A stretch of 36,489 nucleotides of DNA, taken from assembly GCF_000003815.2 (NCBI RefSeq), contig NC_049981.1, positions 3,207,926 through 3,244,414 on the forward strand, written 5' to 3'. Below, piece by piece: positions 1 through 10,918 of this stretch (its first letter is position 1; every line of letters starts with the position of its first letter). The DNA comes from Branchiostoma floridae. Lineage: Eukaryota > Chordata > Leptocardii > Amphioxiformes > Branchiostomatidae. The position numbers and the translations under genes are program-made. Below the pieces are notes generated by a model that made no database searches, was not told the DNA's origin, and saw nothing but the letters and a program-made list of their open reading frames with translations.

Positions 1-2324
1 GTATGCCAAACACACGGATTTTTTATTCAGAGTTGTTCTGGCGCAAACCGCAATTTTGCTTCGCTAGAAACAGACGTTAACTTATGATTTTCGTTATAAA
101 ATCACTGCCTTTTATTCATTGTTCTACAACGTCTGGGAATTGAAAGAAACTCTTATTCTTATAGCAATAATTGGTATTTATATCAATGATGTTTGTTGGT
201 CTGCAGCAGTCAATCATGTGACTACACTATCCTCATAATTCATATACACGCAAAATGTAACATCTAGAGTTATGCTGGCAAAACAGTTTTTGGAAACAGA
301 AAGAGAGACAAATTATTCAAACTACATTTTGTAAGTTTGAAAGTCCTACCATTTGGCCGAATTCGGACATTTTTTTCTCGTTAATCATGAAACTGATGAA
401 CACATTATAAAATCTATTAGTAGTGTTGAACACTACTAGATAACATACATAATGCCACAAGTACCCAACTCCCATTACCTGCCACCACCGAAATATAGCA
501 TTTTAAAAATTAATTCTAATATAAAGTCTATATTTGCGTACTGTAAATGTAGAAATTTTTGCGGTGGTTTTATGTTCGCGGTTCTCGCGTTGCAAATTTG
601 CCGCGAACTTAAAACCACCGCAAACATTTTTCCGTGGCAGTAAGAGACTACAGTGCATGGTGCTACCGCAAACTTAAAACCACCGCGAAAAGTCCTTTTC
701 CCGCTACCGCAAAATCCATTCCCCGCGAACTTAAATGCATTAACAGTAATTGATATCTAATACAATTCAACCTACCCTCAACATACATCTAAACCTTTTG
801 TTTCAGAAACACTCGAAATTACCAATCTAATTTTTGACAATGCAAATCAAGCTATGATCTGCGTAATAAACATTCGAACAAACAATCTGTACTATGACCT
901 AAGCTATAGACAAGCCAAAATCGTGAGAATACATATGTTTTCCTTATCGTTAAGTTACTGTGGTGCGACGTTTACCGAAAAAAAGGCAAACAAAGAAACA
1001 AATAAATAAACAGGCAGACAAACAAATGCAGCAAAACAATCCCACCCCTCAACTATCTTCCAGGTTTATTACGACAGAACGCTCCAAATGTTACCAAAAT
1101 TATGAAGAATTTATAGTTACTAGTAATCACCAAAACTACTTATGATCCCTAAATTGTTGAAGAAAAAACAGAAAAGTTTTGAGACGCCCGATTTTTTTAT
1201 TCCGAGTGATGGCAAACACATAAGTAAAGTCTCGTTTTAACTTTAACCGCCTCGTGATGTCATACTGCGGTCAGTCTGATGTTGAGGCAGCTTCGCGGCA
1301 CCAGCACTTAGTACTTAGCCCAGCGCGACCAGAAGCATTCAGGTGAGCAAATGTTTTCTTCTGATGCTTCCAGGTATTTACCGAGAAGATAAGATAGCTT
1401 TGTCATTTGAGAACATGTGCGCCTAGATTGCGTGAGAATCTACACTAAACACGTCATTGAATGAAAAATATAGAATATTATACAAATTATGAATCAGTTC
1501 TATGAGCAGTGATCAATAAGTTTGGGGGCTCGCTCAGAAGTAGCTATAGGTTGCAGACCACAAATTACAACAGTTATGTCTAGCATGAAGTTTAGAGTAT
1601 CATTGATATACAACAAATATAAAACATAAAATTTTCCAGTCGACGTCCTTTTGAAAATTAGTAGGTAGTGAGAAAAACAAGGGTGAACTGTGATTGGAGC
1701 TATGTGACCCGTGCTTTGCATACTCTAAAATCTAGGAAGACATTCTCTAAATGTTTGATGAGGATTCGCTTCGTATTTTAAGTAGAAAGAAGTTGGTAAC
1801 TGACTTTTAGGAGAGCTAAGGGTTCGCTCGAACATCTGAGGTCGAAGCTCGATTTTCCTTCCCTCTCACCTAAAGGCCCCCGGTTATTACACATAGCCGA
1901 GCATACATGTAAACCGTATAGCGCCAACTATGTCCCGAACATGTTGTTGCCAAAAGAAATTAAACAAGTGTATTTAAAAAAGCTGGCATATTGCGTTTGC
2001 GTGATTGAAAAATTTTCTAGTTATCAGAATGTGCTGAAGGCAGTTAGTCGTTAACACGTCGAAATTGCAAAACCTCTTGCCATCAAACAAAGCTCCAATT
2101 CATGTTTTTCCAAACCAATACAGGTTTTTCTATTGCAAACCTGTAACAATATGACGGGGGTGGCGGAGGTTGGGGGTTTATGGACGAAAGTTGTCGCACT
2201 TTTTGCCTTTTTTGTCGAGATAATGTCATCGATGCGATTGAAATCAACATATATTTTATATATAGCTATGCTATTTCCTTCCCCAGTAGTGTCCTAATCC
2301 CTTGTTCCCTGCCCCATGTTGTAG
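1..2324. other. non-coding region upstream of FREP-1
   Basis: I see no convincing exon here. The open frames are short, AT-rich and match no family I recognise. The stretch holds a fold-back repeat (538-745) and otherwise AT-rich unique-looking DNA. A 5' untranslated exon and the promoter of FREP-1 probably lie here, because the FREP-1 start codon directly follows a good 3' splice site (TTGTAG at 2319-2324), but I could not locate either. Confidence 0.5.
538..745 (+). mobile_element. fold-back repeat with GCGGTGG/CCACCGC arms
   Basis: The segment repeats the motifs GCGGTGGTTTT and TTCGCGG, then their reverse complements CCGCGAACTTAAA and AAACCACCGC, so it can fold on itself. A related copy in the opposite orientation lies at 29589-29815, in the last intron of FREP-3, and ends in the same ACTTAAATGCATT-like sequence. 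More decayed relatives are near 13725-13870 and 35205-35360. It looks like a non-autonomous DNA transposon family; no target duplication was resolved. Confidence 0.55.
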
Positions 2325-2325
2325 G

Positions 2326-5300
2326 ATGGACTGTAAGATGCTACTCGCGGCTGTACTCCTGGCGGTGGCGTGCCTCACGTCTCCCGCACAGGCCGCATTC
2401 ACCTGCCCCAAAACAGCTTATGCCGTGGAGAACCAGAATACTCCCAAATGCCCGACGTAAGTCTTCTTGGATATCTTTAACTGCATCGCGCCTTTTTTGG
2501 CGACGCCTCAAGGGCGAATCTGATGGTATACTTTGTATAGTGTATGAAGAATCCATTTCACTGTTAATTTCATTGCACTTACAAAAAGACAAGTACATGT
2601 ATGTTGTAAAGATAGCTATTACGACACGTGGAGAGCACAGACCTGCTATTTAAACGTCACATTTCCAAACCGGGGCCCGGGCTGTTTGTGGAAACGAAAA
2701 GTAGCAATTTATACGTGGAAATGTAACGCTGGATCACCTTTATCGGTGGGGTAACCTATATCCGTTGTTTTCAAAACCAGGATGTATTTAGGGATGTCAA
2801 GTCGACGGTGTTTTCAAACGGCAATGTATTGTACATATAACAACTTTAACAACCGTTCTTCCACTTGATGTCCATGGATACGCTGTTTCCAAAAACAACG
2901 GATATGGGTAAACCACCGAATAAAGGTGAAGTACTGTTACAGAGACAATGCCGGCGAATATTCTCTTTGCGTCTCGTGCAGTTTTTCTTTTTTTTCTATA
3001 TCATATTTTTGGTTCCCGAAAGCTACCCCGTTTGGAAATATGACGTAATCGGTCTCCTTCTAAACTGATTATTTTCTGACAGGACCCTGGCCAATGACAT
3101 CAAGACCCAGCAAACTGCAGCGGACAAAGTCAAGGCGGATGTTGCGAAGGCGAAGTCCCAGATGACCGCCGACAAACAAAGTCTGGAGAGCTCACTGAAT
3201 CTGGAGAAGAGTAAAAGGTACGCATGAAGGCAGAGGAGATCGAAGGAGCTTCCCATCATGCAATTTGACCTTTGACCCCCTGGAAGGCTATACAATGCAT
3301 TATTGGAAGCGCCTGTGCACTCCTCCTGGATGAATTAGGGTTACTCTATGCGAAAATTATGCAAATGTTCGAAGGGAGCCCCAGCCGGGCTCTGACATTT
3401 ACAAATTTGTCCCGGTGGACTACCGGAACTCGAGGGGTTGGGGGAGGTGTCAGTATTTTCACGATTAGGTTGATTTTAGCTGCGAGATTTAGAAGAAACG
3501 TCAAGGGCCAACCTTGCCCTATAATAGCATGGCGGCCGCATGCATATTCGGTGTGGGAAGGACTTAAAAATCTCTAAGTTTAAAGAAACTCTAAATTTAA
3601 GAGTATTAAAAGCATTAAATTGAAAAAAAATGGTTTGTGTATATACCATTTCTGTGTTTATCTGTAAAACGTACCACACGACAATGTCTTGCTCAATACG
3701 GCTTTTATATCGTGTGATTGATTGCCTTACAGGGCAGCAGCAGCCACTAAGGTGACGGGTCTAATGACCAAGGCCACCGCCCTACAGACAGCCGCCACCG
3801 CTGCCACCACTGCCGCCACCGGCACACAGGCAGCCATCACCAACCTGAAGAGGCAGATGCAGCTACTGAAGCAAAAAGTAAGCTTTAAGTTTTAACTCAT
3901 GACGCTGCACAAGAGTGCAGTTCCCTGTTGCTATAGCTAGTTCCCAATACCTAGTACTCTAATAAGTGTGATCGCGTGGCGCAGCGGCAGTGTGTTTAAG
4001 TTGGGACCGAGTTCGAATCCTGCCGCGTCACTGATCTTGTGCCCCTGCATGGCTTTCCTGACTTTACTCGGATAGGACGTTAAATGGAGGTCCCGTGTTT
4101 TGGGAGAGCCACGCACTACATGCATACGCACGTTAAAGAACCCACCACATGTGCGATGGTGTGGTGTGCGATGGTCCTTCCATCTAGAATTGGTGATTCT
4201 ATACAAATCACCCTGACTCCAGAAAGAATAGTGACACATCAGTCACTAATAGAGATCTGTATCAAACCAAACCATCCAAACCTAATAAGACCAAAACGAC
4301 ATGTCTATTGGCCACCGCAATGACTTAGAGATAACCTTAAGATGTCGTATCTATAGGGCTGACGAAGTTTTCAAATGCCTTTGGCTGCTCTCATAAAGAT
4401 ATATATGACTTTTTGGGTAACAAGTTACTATCGTTGAATCTGTTATTTTTCAAGGTCAACTCTCTGGAAGCAAAGGCCAACGCAGCTAAACCCGCCGGTA
4501 CCGGTACCACTGGTACCACAGGCACTGGTACCACAGGCACCGGCACCACCGGCACCGGTACAAAACCAGGCGGTACCACCGGCACCGGTTCCACTGGTAC
4601 AGGTACCACGGGCACTGGTACCACGGGAACCGGTACCACGGGCACCGGTACCACCGGTACTGGTACCACGGGCACTGGTGGTACCGGCGGCGCTACGAAG
4701 CCCACCCATCCTCAAGGTTTGTGCTGGTGACCATAGTTTCTATAGACATAGTGTTACCTTGTAGTTTGAATACTATACTCCAGAAGGGAGTGTTATTTCG
4801 AATGTATTATGTATCAATAGATACATGATCATCCAGTTTTTACTTTGCAAAATTACACTTATGGCAAATTACGCTATGTGTCTTTATAAAACAATACCGG
4901 GTACCCACTAACTCCATTCAGACTCCATATATTTCCTCTAATACGTATAGACACTTCCTTCGGCATACAAGTGGGAGAATAAGCACACCAAGAAGGCCAG
5001 TCGTCGAGGAGATATAAAAGAAGAAAAAAAACAAGACGAATTTTTCTTATCGCTCCTGAAAATTGTTTTCGGAACGTATTTTCAGACACGTTTGTATTCA
5101 GTTGAGTTTGCTTGTAATTTAAGTAGGGGGTACTTGGGGAGTTTAGAACAACACTGACTGCTTTCTGATGCGTGCGGAACAAGTAGGTACGTTATTGGAT
5201 ACTGTGACGTCATGTGCATTTCAAAATGATTATCTATTAAAACATCCATGTAACGTACCCTCCTTGAGTATTAGAGCTCATGTAAGAAAACAGACAAGCT

Positions 5301-7879
5301 TTAAGGTGCATGTCACGGTGGTATCTCATTGCACTTGGGGCACCGGTGCGGCACTGCGGGGTTCGTTCAAGGCCGCACTGTTATTTCCCCGATTCTTTAA
5401 TAGTATAGATATTGCGTAATACGTAAAGGTATGACTTAGAAGACAGCAAAATACACAAAACATAGTAAAATTTGTTCTTTATCTCTGAAATTCGTTGAGT
5501 AATCTTTCGAACCCCGTAGTGCCGTATTTGTGCCCCAACTGCAGTGAGATACCTCCTTTAGTGATATTTTTATTGTCGCGATCCCGAGTTCTTAATTTTT
5601 TTTCTCGCCTATTTCAGACTGCGGATTGATCCACAAGCAGAACCCCAGTAAACCGTCTGGACTGTACAGCACCAAGGTCCCAGGGGAGACGAACTTTGTC
5701 ATCACCTACTGTGACATGACCACTGACGGGGGCGGCTGGACTGTCATCCAAAGGCGTAAGGCGGCCACTCCGTCTTTCGACAGGCAAGTAGTTGCAGAAT
5801 TTACGTTTACCTCCACGGAAGGGAAACATATTGTTTGTTTTTTTGTTTTGATTTTTTGTTTTGTTTGTTTTTGCTCCGCGTCTTCTTTTTCTACCTCTCC
5901 AAGGTCAATGACCTGGATCAGACGACTGTCACCATGGTTACTGCTAGAGTAGGAACACTCTGTAGTGTTCTATTACATCATGTAGCAAGAGGTAGGAAAA
6001 AATCTGGAGGGGCTGGTTGTGTCATTGATATAGACACTTTACATGACTTTTTCCACTCCATTTGGACTAACCATGTAGTGTTAGATCACACCATGTAGCA
6101 AGTGGTAGGACAGCTCGGGGGGGCTGGTTGTGTCCTTGAGATAGGTACTTTACATGACTTTTACTTGCTAGTTGACTAATCGACATTATATGTGTAATTT
6201 GTTGTAATATATTTTATTGGATTGTGTGTAGAGGACTCCAGGAAGAATAGTTCAATGTAACTAATGGAGATTCGTAATAAACAAACAAACAAACAAACAA
6301 ACAAACAAACTTTTACCACTCCACTTCGGCTGGGGAGGTAAAAGGCGGTGGGAGGAAAGGGTCGGGCTCCGAATTTCTATACCGTGGCCCAGACGTAGTG
6401 GATAACAAGCAAGGCCTACCCCAACGACTATTTATATTTTACTTACCTTTAACCATTACCTTGTCCAGGCCGTGGAACGACTACAAGAACGGATTCGGGC
6501 AGCCCATGGACAGTTTCTGGTGGGGGCTGGAGAAGGTGTACAAGGTGACGAAGGGAGAGAACTTCCGCCTGCGCATCGAGATGGAGGACACACAAGGTCT
6601 GAAGAAGAGCGCCGTCTATGACAACTTCAGGTATGTACAGAGGACAGGTTGTTGCGGTTTGTAGGGGATCCGGGGACTGTAATGCCAGTTCACCTTTAAC
6701 TGGGGTTCTGCTTCTCACCGCTATATGTAGCCGGTGTAGGTGGCGCTTTTGCGGCGAGAAAATAATCCCAAATGTGACTAAGCTTGTATCCCCCCTCGTC
6801 CCGGTTCATCGCTGGGGTTGACTTTCTTATCCACATCGCCTCCTTGATCAACAGTCAACCCCAGTGATGAACCGGGGCGAGGTAAAAGCTTTGGCGAAGG
6901 TGTCTGAGCAACATCGAAACGTAAACAATGCAAGTACCTGCTGGTTGTGCAAAAAGAATTCTCCTATATCCTACATTTATCTTTGTTTCTTTTTCAGAAT
7001 TGACAGCGAGCTGAACAAGTACAAGTTGACCGTCGGCAAGTACTCAGGCAATGCTGGGAACGCCTTGATGACTCATAACGGGATCAAGTTCAGCAGCAAT
7101 GATCAGGACAACGACGACTACATACCGGATAGGTGGGTCAATGTCATATTGGTTCGGTACTGTGCAGTAGGCCATATAGATGACATCATCTGGGAATCCA
7201 AAAACTGATGTGAGCGTGCGAATAAAAAAAACTTAAACATGAACTAAAATGAAAATAAAAACTTACCCATATAAAGTTCTCTTTATTATGAAATGAAAGT
7301 GGTCAGGAAGATTGTACAAATGACTGAACACACAGAATATAGTATACCGAACAATAGATTCTTCATTTTTGTGCTTCCAAAACTTCTTTGACCTTGCAAT
7401 GTTCTATGCCAGTAGTATACGTTTTCCAATATTTATTTTTTAAATCCACGGCATATATTTGCTTATTTTGAAGCTTCTTTGTGCGATTTAGAGTATGGTA
7501 TGCCGGATTTCCGAATTTCAAATCGAATAAAGCGACGTCTATAGACATTACATCTTAAAGTAATAAAGTTTTTTAATTGTTCGCGGAATATCTTAATTAA
7601 TCAATTTGAACCTGTTGTATGTGTTTGCAAATGCATTAGCTGTCTAGTTTGACTTAAATTTGCCCTTGTCATTATTTCTCTTGCAGCTGTGCTAAGGCCT
7701 ACCGCGGAGGATGGTGGTATAACGACCACTGTTTCGACGCCAACCTGAACGGCTACTACAGCGACAAGAACCCCACCGGCTCTAGCGGCTTCTGGCTGCC
7801 TTTCAACGGCTACAAGGGCCTGAAGGCGTCCGCCATGATGATCCGTCACATGGACTACAACCCTCCTAAATCTGGGTAA
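2326..7879 (+). CDS. FREP-1: secreted fibrinogen-related protein with Thr/Gly linker (8 coding exons)
   Basis: Exons: 2326-2456, 3083-3217, 3733-3877, 4455-4716, 5618-5783, 6469-6630, 6998-7132, 7687-7879. All junctions keep frame (phases 2,2,0,1,2,2,2), giving 442 aa. Residues 1-23 are a signal peptide (MDCKMLLAAVLL...SPAQA). Next come a Cys-Pro head (FTCP...NTPKCP), an alpha-helical, Ala/Lys-rich coiled-coil region from exons 2-3, and a Thr/Gly-rich linker of about 70 residues in exon 4. A C-terminal FReD of about 218 residues starts at DCGLIHKQ. FReD hallmarks seen: YCDMTTDGGGWTVIQRR, the NDQDND Ca2+-site segment, GGWWYN...CFDANLNG and a final MMIRH. The family is known for binding acetylated or sugar ligands outside the cell. 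Intron 5 has a GC donor (CAG/GCAAGT); only that donor joins ...FDR to PWNDYKNGFG in frame. The first Met is chosen because it lies directly after a 3' splice site; a second Met four residues on is also possible. Confidence 0.88.
2655..3045. mobile_element. MITE with CGTCACATTTCCAAAC terminal inverted repeats, copy 1
   Basis: The left end CGTCACATTTCCAAACCGGG is matched by the reverse complement of the right end, CGTCATATTTCCAAACGGGG. A second inner pair (about 2738-2790 against 2880-2926) makes most of the element palindromic. It lies in FREP-1 intron 1 and encodes no protein. A second copy with the same termini is at 10003-10260. Confidence 0.7.
3967..4160 (+). mobile_element. tRNA-derived SINE, intron 3 of FREP-1
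   Basis: A tRNA-like head carries a pol III A box (TGGCGCAGCGGC) and a B box (GAGTTCGAATCCTGCC). It is followed by a body shared with the copy at 28341-28580, including CTTGTGCCCCTGC, TAGGACGTTAAATGGAGGTC and GAGCCACGCAC. The head does not fold as a complete functional tRNA. Confidence 0.75.
4491..4700 (+). repeat. coding Thr/Gly minisatellite in FREP-1 linker exon
   Basis: Degenerate GGTACCACNGGCACN-type units encode Gly-Thr-Gly-Thr-Thr runs, broken once by KPGG and once by a Ser. The high Thr content suggests a mucin-like O-glycosylated stalk between coiled coil and FReD (inference). The paralogs carry unrelated repeats in the same exon. The repetitive GC-rich sequence is also open on the opposite strand; those frames are artefacts. 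Confidence 0.85.
5303..5570. mobile_element. MITE with AGGTGCA...TCAC ends, copy 1
   Basis: Long inverted arms run 5319-5363 and about 5510-5553: GGTATCTCATTGCACTTGGG on the left pairs with the reverse complement of CCCCAACTGCAGTGAGATACC on the right. The AT-rich core contains ACGCAATAT/ATTGCGT-like motifs shared with the relative at 24798-25301. It lies in FREP-1 intron 4, ending about 50 bp before the first FReD exon. Confidence 0.65.
5950..6170 (+). repeat. two-copy tandem duplication (about 115 bp unit)
   Basis: The motifs CATGTAGCAAGNGGTAGGA, GGGGCTGGTTGTGTC and ACTTTACATGACTTTT each occur twice in the same order. The GGCTGGTTGTGTC...CACTTTACATGAC part resembles the body of the tRNA-derived SINEs elsewhere in the window, so this may be a decayed, duplicated SINE tail in FREP-1 intron 5. 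Confidence 0.55.
6278..6310 (+). repeat. (ACAA)n microsatellite
   Basis: About eight uninterrupted ACAA units in FREP-1 intron 5. Confidence 0.9.
6700..6905. mobile_element. hairpin-bearing MITE family, copy 1
   Basis: A hairpin (TTCTCACCGC 6712-6721, GCGGCGAGAA 6751-6760) surrounds the conserved loop text GTGTAGGTGGCGCT and is followed by TTGTATCCCCCCTCGTC. A second long hairpin follows, with arms CCGGTTCATCGCTGGGGTTG (6800-6819) and CAACCCCAGTGATGAACCGG (6855-6874). Related copies lie at about 14340-14480 and 21070-21240. The right end (GTGTCTGAGCAACATCGAAA) mirrors the left end of the third copy. Confidence 0.6.
7335..7545. repeat. dispersed AT-rich repeat, copy 1
   Basis: Shares ordered blocks with 13430-13620: AAATGACTNAACACACAGA, TTCTTTGAC and CAGT-TTTTCCAATA. 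It also shares blocks with 9860-9975 (ATTCTTCATTTTTGT, GTTTTCC, CGGCA). No coding potential. Probably an old transposon family seeded in introns and intergenic DNA of the cluster. Confidence 0.5.
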
Positions 7880-8254
7880 AATCGCCGTCACTATTGTATC
7901 CAAGATGTGCTACTATCCAAGTCGTGCTTTGTATCACCCATTCTGGATATCCAGGATTGGTCCCGTTCGGAGCACGACTTGAATGGAGCGCGTTATGGAT
8001 AGAATAGTTCCAACATGAGAAAATGTAATAATGGAACACCGAAAAATTCTCGTGCGTAATGTTAACGTTACAACGTGAACACTTGATGTTCAGCCAACAT
8101 TGCGTTCTGTCATCGAATGTGAAATGAGTAAAATTATGATTTCATACATCGATCATTGTATTTTGCAAGAAGGCTCTAGTAGACTGAGATCGTACAACTT
8201 GTTTTTCAATATACCCTTACAGTTAAAAATTGCGTCAAATACAGTTGAATTATC

Positions 8255-8260
8255 AATAAA
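8255..8260 (+). promoter_or_regulatory. candidate poly(A) signal of FREP-1
   Basis: AATAAA lies about 375 bases after the FREP-1 stop codon, followed by T-rich sequence. It is the first perfect hexamer I found downstream of the stop. Confidence 0.45.
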
Positions 8261-8645
8261 GATATGCAAACAAATCTTTACGAGTTTTTTTTTTTCTTTT
8301 TTAAACGTCGTTTACATGTATTTCGTATACTTGTACTAATGTGACAACGTTTGTAAACTTCTAAGTACCCTTCTATACACTGGACAAATACCACGGTCTT
8401 ATTTCTGTTGCCATACCTGACAGGTACATCGAAACGCGTAGTACGTACACCTACTCACACACACACGTATGTAAAGTCACCAGGGATATTTGGACATTCA
8501 GTTACTCATCAACTCGTCTTCGTGTCAGAAGAGTTCACCGATCAAACAATGCAAGTAAGATAGCATAGAAACACCTTAGCGAGCAAATACGCTGTAAATA
8601 CTTCAGTAACAACGCACACAAACATTTAACAGCTTGCATGTACAT

Positions 8646-8830
8646 ACACACAAACACACACAGACACACACACACAGAGTGAGAGAACGAGAGAGACCTA
8701 TAACAATTATACCTCCATTTTTCCTGGAGGTAATCCACACTTACATAGCCACCAAAACGCATGCACGCAAGCACATACAGACACACACACAAACACACAC
8801 AAACACACACACACACACACACACAGAAAC
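8646..8830. repeat. (CA)n-rich compound microsatellite
   Basis: Two CA-rich blocks (about 8646-8677 and 8779-8824) flank a GA-rich and unique segment. The long open frames seen on both strands here are products of the dinucleotide repeat. Confidence 0.85.
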
Positions 8831-9123
8831 AAAGGGAGAACAAATCAAGGGACAAGTTTCACCTCATTTAGTCTTTAATCTATCAAGACGAAAAGTAGGA
8901 CAAGTAAGAGAAAACCATGCATGTATTCCGCGTATTCCTATTGAAGTTACGTATGAGACCATCACGTGATGCCCACCTCCAATCACATATACAAATTTGC
9001 GAAGGTTATCACAGCCATCTCGTAATCCGGCCTGTCCGCACTGAGGCCACGCCACCAGATGACCAGCAGAACGGACAAAGTAAGTAGCGCATCTTTCATC
9101 TTTCCACTGAACGTTTCCAAGTA

Positions 9124-9330
9124 GGGGTGGGTACAGGTACAATAAACTGAGGTACAGGTGCGGTCCAGTTCCAGAGAACCTGCCCAGGATCTGAACCTGG
9201 ACCTGATTATCTCTGAAAACTTGTAAATGGGCGATACTAAAAAAAATTCAATGGCCCATTTCGCTACGAATGATCCTGTTTTGACGATTATCAGACGTCT
9301 ACTGGCGTTTTAGAATTCTATCTTCATATT
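9124..9330. repeat. dispersed GGTACAGG/GGTCCAG repeat, copy 1
   Basis: Shares GTAGGGGTGGGTAC, GGTACAGGT-CGGTCCAG, CCAGAG, GAACCTG and CCATTTCGCTAC with 24414-24585, and its first part with 16635-16700. A related GGTCCAGG-TTTTCCGGACCGGTCC segment at 9500-9525 may be the other end of the same element. Confidence 0.55.
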
Positions 9331-9732
9331 TTAGACCAAGTGTGACTGTCGAAACTTGGCAAAAATGACTATCGACTCTCCTCTCTTATTCACCCTTGTT
9401 ATTTTCTTAGTAAGCCCCCCGCCCCCCCAAACGTGAAAGCCTGCCGGGAAAATTTGTTCATTTTCTAATCGGTCCAAAATCTGATCCTCTGATTTTCAGG
9501 TCCAGGTTTTCCGGACCGGTCCAACAATAAAACAACAACTTTTTTCACTGTTATGTACCGGTACCCTCCTCTATTTCCAAGTTCTTCTAATGGTATGAAG
9601 GGGGGTAGTTTCATATATATGGCGCACATACTATTTATGAGACTACTAATATTTCTTCATAAGCTTGTTTGCGGGCTGTAGAATTGTAGTCAGCGAGAGA
9701 AGACTGGTTTTAACATTACCGGGTTGCACAGG

Positions 9733-9850
9733 GATGTCCCTGTAGCTCAACTGGTAGCGGTCTCACAGTTTATGATTAGTCGGTAACAGAGAGACAATCC
9801 TGGGTAGGGCATCTTGGTTTGGGGCTGTGTACGTGTTTTTCGGAAGGAAC
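9733..9850 (+). mobile_element. decayed tRNA-derived SINE
   Basis: The A-box-like TGTAGCTCAACTGGTAGCGG matches a tRNA D arm, but the B-box region is eroded (ACAATCCTGGGT). Only a fragment of the body remains. Confidence 0.45.
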
Positions 9851-10002
9851 GTAAAAATCAAACCATGGATTCTTCATTTTTGTTCTTTATTAATTAGCAT
9901 CTTCGTCTTTGTTCTTTTACATTAGTATCCGTTTTCCGATATTCTTTTGTCAATTATATTTACGGCACGAAAATTAGGCTCTGGCTGGTCAATTTAGGCT
10001 AT

Positions 10003-10260
10003 CGTCACATTTCCAAACCAGGGCCCGGCCAGGCTGTTTGTGGAAACGAAAATAGAAATGAATACGCAAAAAATATACACGAATAATACCCACAAGTATT
10101 CTTTTTACGTTTTGTGTAATTTGGTGTCTTTTTTTATATCATATCGGTAGATGCCACGCTTACCTTGTACAATTATTGCGCAATAAAGTTAGTATACATG
10201 TATGTCATACTTTTTGTTCCCGAAAGCCACTCGGACGGGCACCGGGTTGGAAATGTAACG
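10003..10260. mobile_element. MITE with CGTCACATTTCCAAAC ends, copy 2
   Basis: The left end CGTCACATTTCCAAACCAGG and the reverse complement of the right end, CGTTACATTTCCAACCCGG, match each other and the copy at 2655-3045. It sits about 80 bases upstream of the FREP-2 signal-peptide array. Confidence 0.7.
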
Positions 10261-10317
10261 TAGGCCTTTAGTGAGAAAATGTGCATATGAACAATTTTTA
10301 CGACAGCATGATATGAC

Positions 10318-10918
10318 AACCTGTGCCCGTGTGTTACAGATGAACCTGAAGCTAGTTCTCCCCGTGTGTGCGTGCTCCTGATGATAGCGGCACTAGTGGT
10401 GCCTGCAGCCGGTACAGACTTCACCTGTCCCACCCCATATATAATAACCTGTGTCCGTGTGTTACAGATGGCCCTGAAGCTAGTTCTCCCGGTGTGCGTG
10501 CTACTGATGATAGCGGCACTAGTGGTGCCTGCAGCCGGTACAGATTTCACCTGTCCCACCCCTATATAATAACCTGTGTCCGTGTGTTACAGATGGCCCT
10601 GAAGCTAGTTCTCCCGGTGTCTGTGCTCCTGATAATAGCGGCACTAGTGGTGCCTGCAGCCGGTAAAGTCTTCACCTGTCCCACCCCTATATAAGAACCT
10701 GTGTCCGTGTGTTACAGATGGCCCTGAAGCTAGTTCTCCCCGTATGCGTTCTCCTGATGATAGCGGCACTAGTGGTGCCTGCAGCCGGTATAGAATTCAC
10801 CTGTCCCACCCCTATATAATAACCTGTGCCCGTGTGTTACAGATGGCCCTGAAGCTAGTTCTCCCGGTGTGCGTTCTCCTGATGATAGCGGAACTAGTGG
10901 TGCCTGCAGCCGCCCAAG
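10318..10918 (+). repeat. tandem array of FREP-2 signal-peptide half-exons (five copies)
   Basis: A unit of about 125 bp is repeated five times with start codons at 10340, 10468, 10593, 10718 and 10843. Each unit has a 3' splice-site-like GTGTGTTACAG, then ATG and a signal-peptide sequence (MALKLVLPV...). Copies 1-4 stop after the exon reaches FTCPTP and run back into intron sequence (CCCTATATAA), so they lack the exon's 3' half and its donor. Copy 1 is also frameshifted by a 2-base insertion (ends after MNLKLVLPVCACS). Copies 2-4 are intact 33-residue frames. Only copy 5 continues into the full exon with donor GTAAGA. Confidence 0.9.

Larger units (their letters stand above)
7880..10330. other. 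FREP-1/FREP-2 intergenic region
   Basis: Holds the FREP-1 3' UTR with a candidate poly(A) signal at 8255-8260, a CA-rich microsatellite, a dispersed repeat (9124-9330), a decayed SINE (9733-9850), another dispersed repeat (9860-9975) and a MITE (10003-10260). No gene was recognised. The FREP-2 promoter or 5' non-coding exon should be here but was not identified. Confidence 0.5.

Noticed and set aside
2180-2653. 157-codon open frame covering FREP-1 exon 1 in another frame
   Set aside because: It lacks domain similarity, runs through a clear GTAAGT donor and is out of frame with the signal peptide that matches FREP-2.
8535-8969. Open frames on both strands with Cys/Val or His/Thr repeats
   Set aside because: They are translations of a CA dinucleotide microsatellite.
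10468-10842. Three separate small secreted-peptide genes
   Set aside because: Each is a truncated tandem copy of the FREP-2 first exon with intron sequence attached; independent expression is possible but unsupported.
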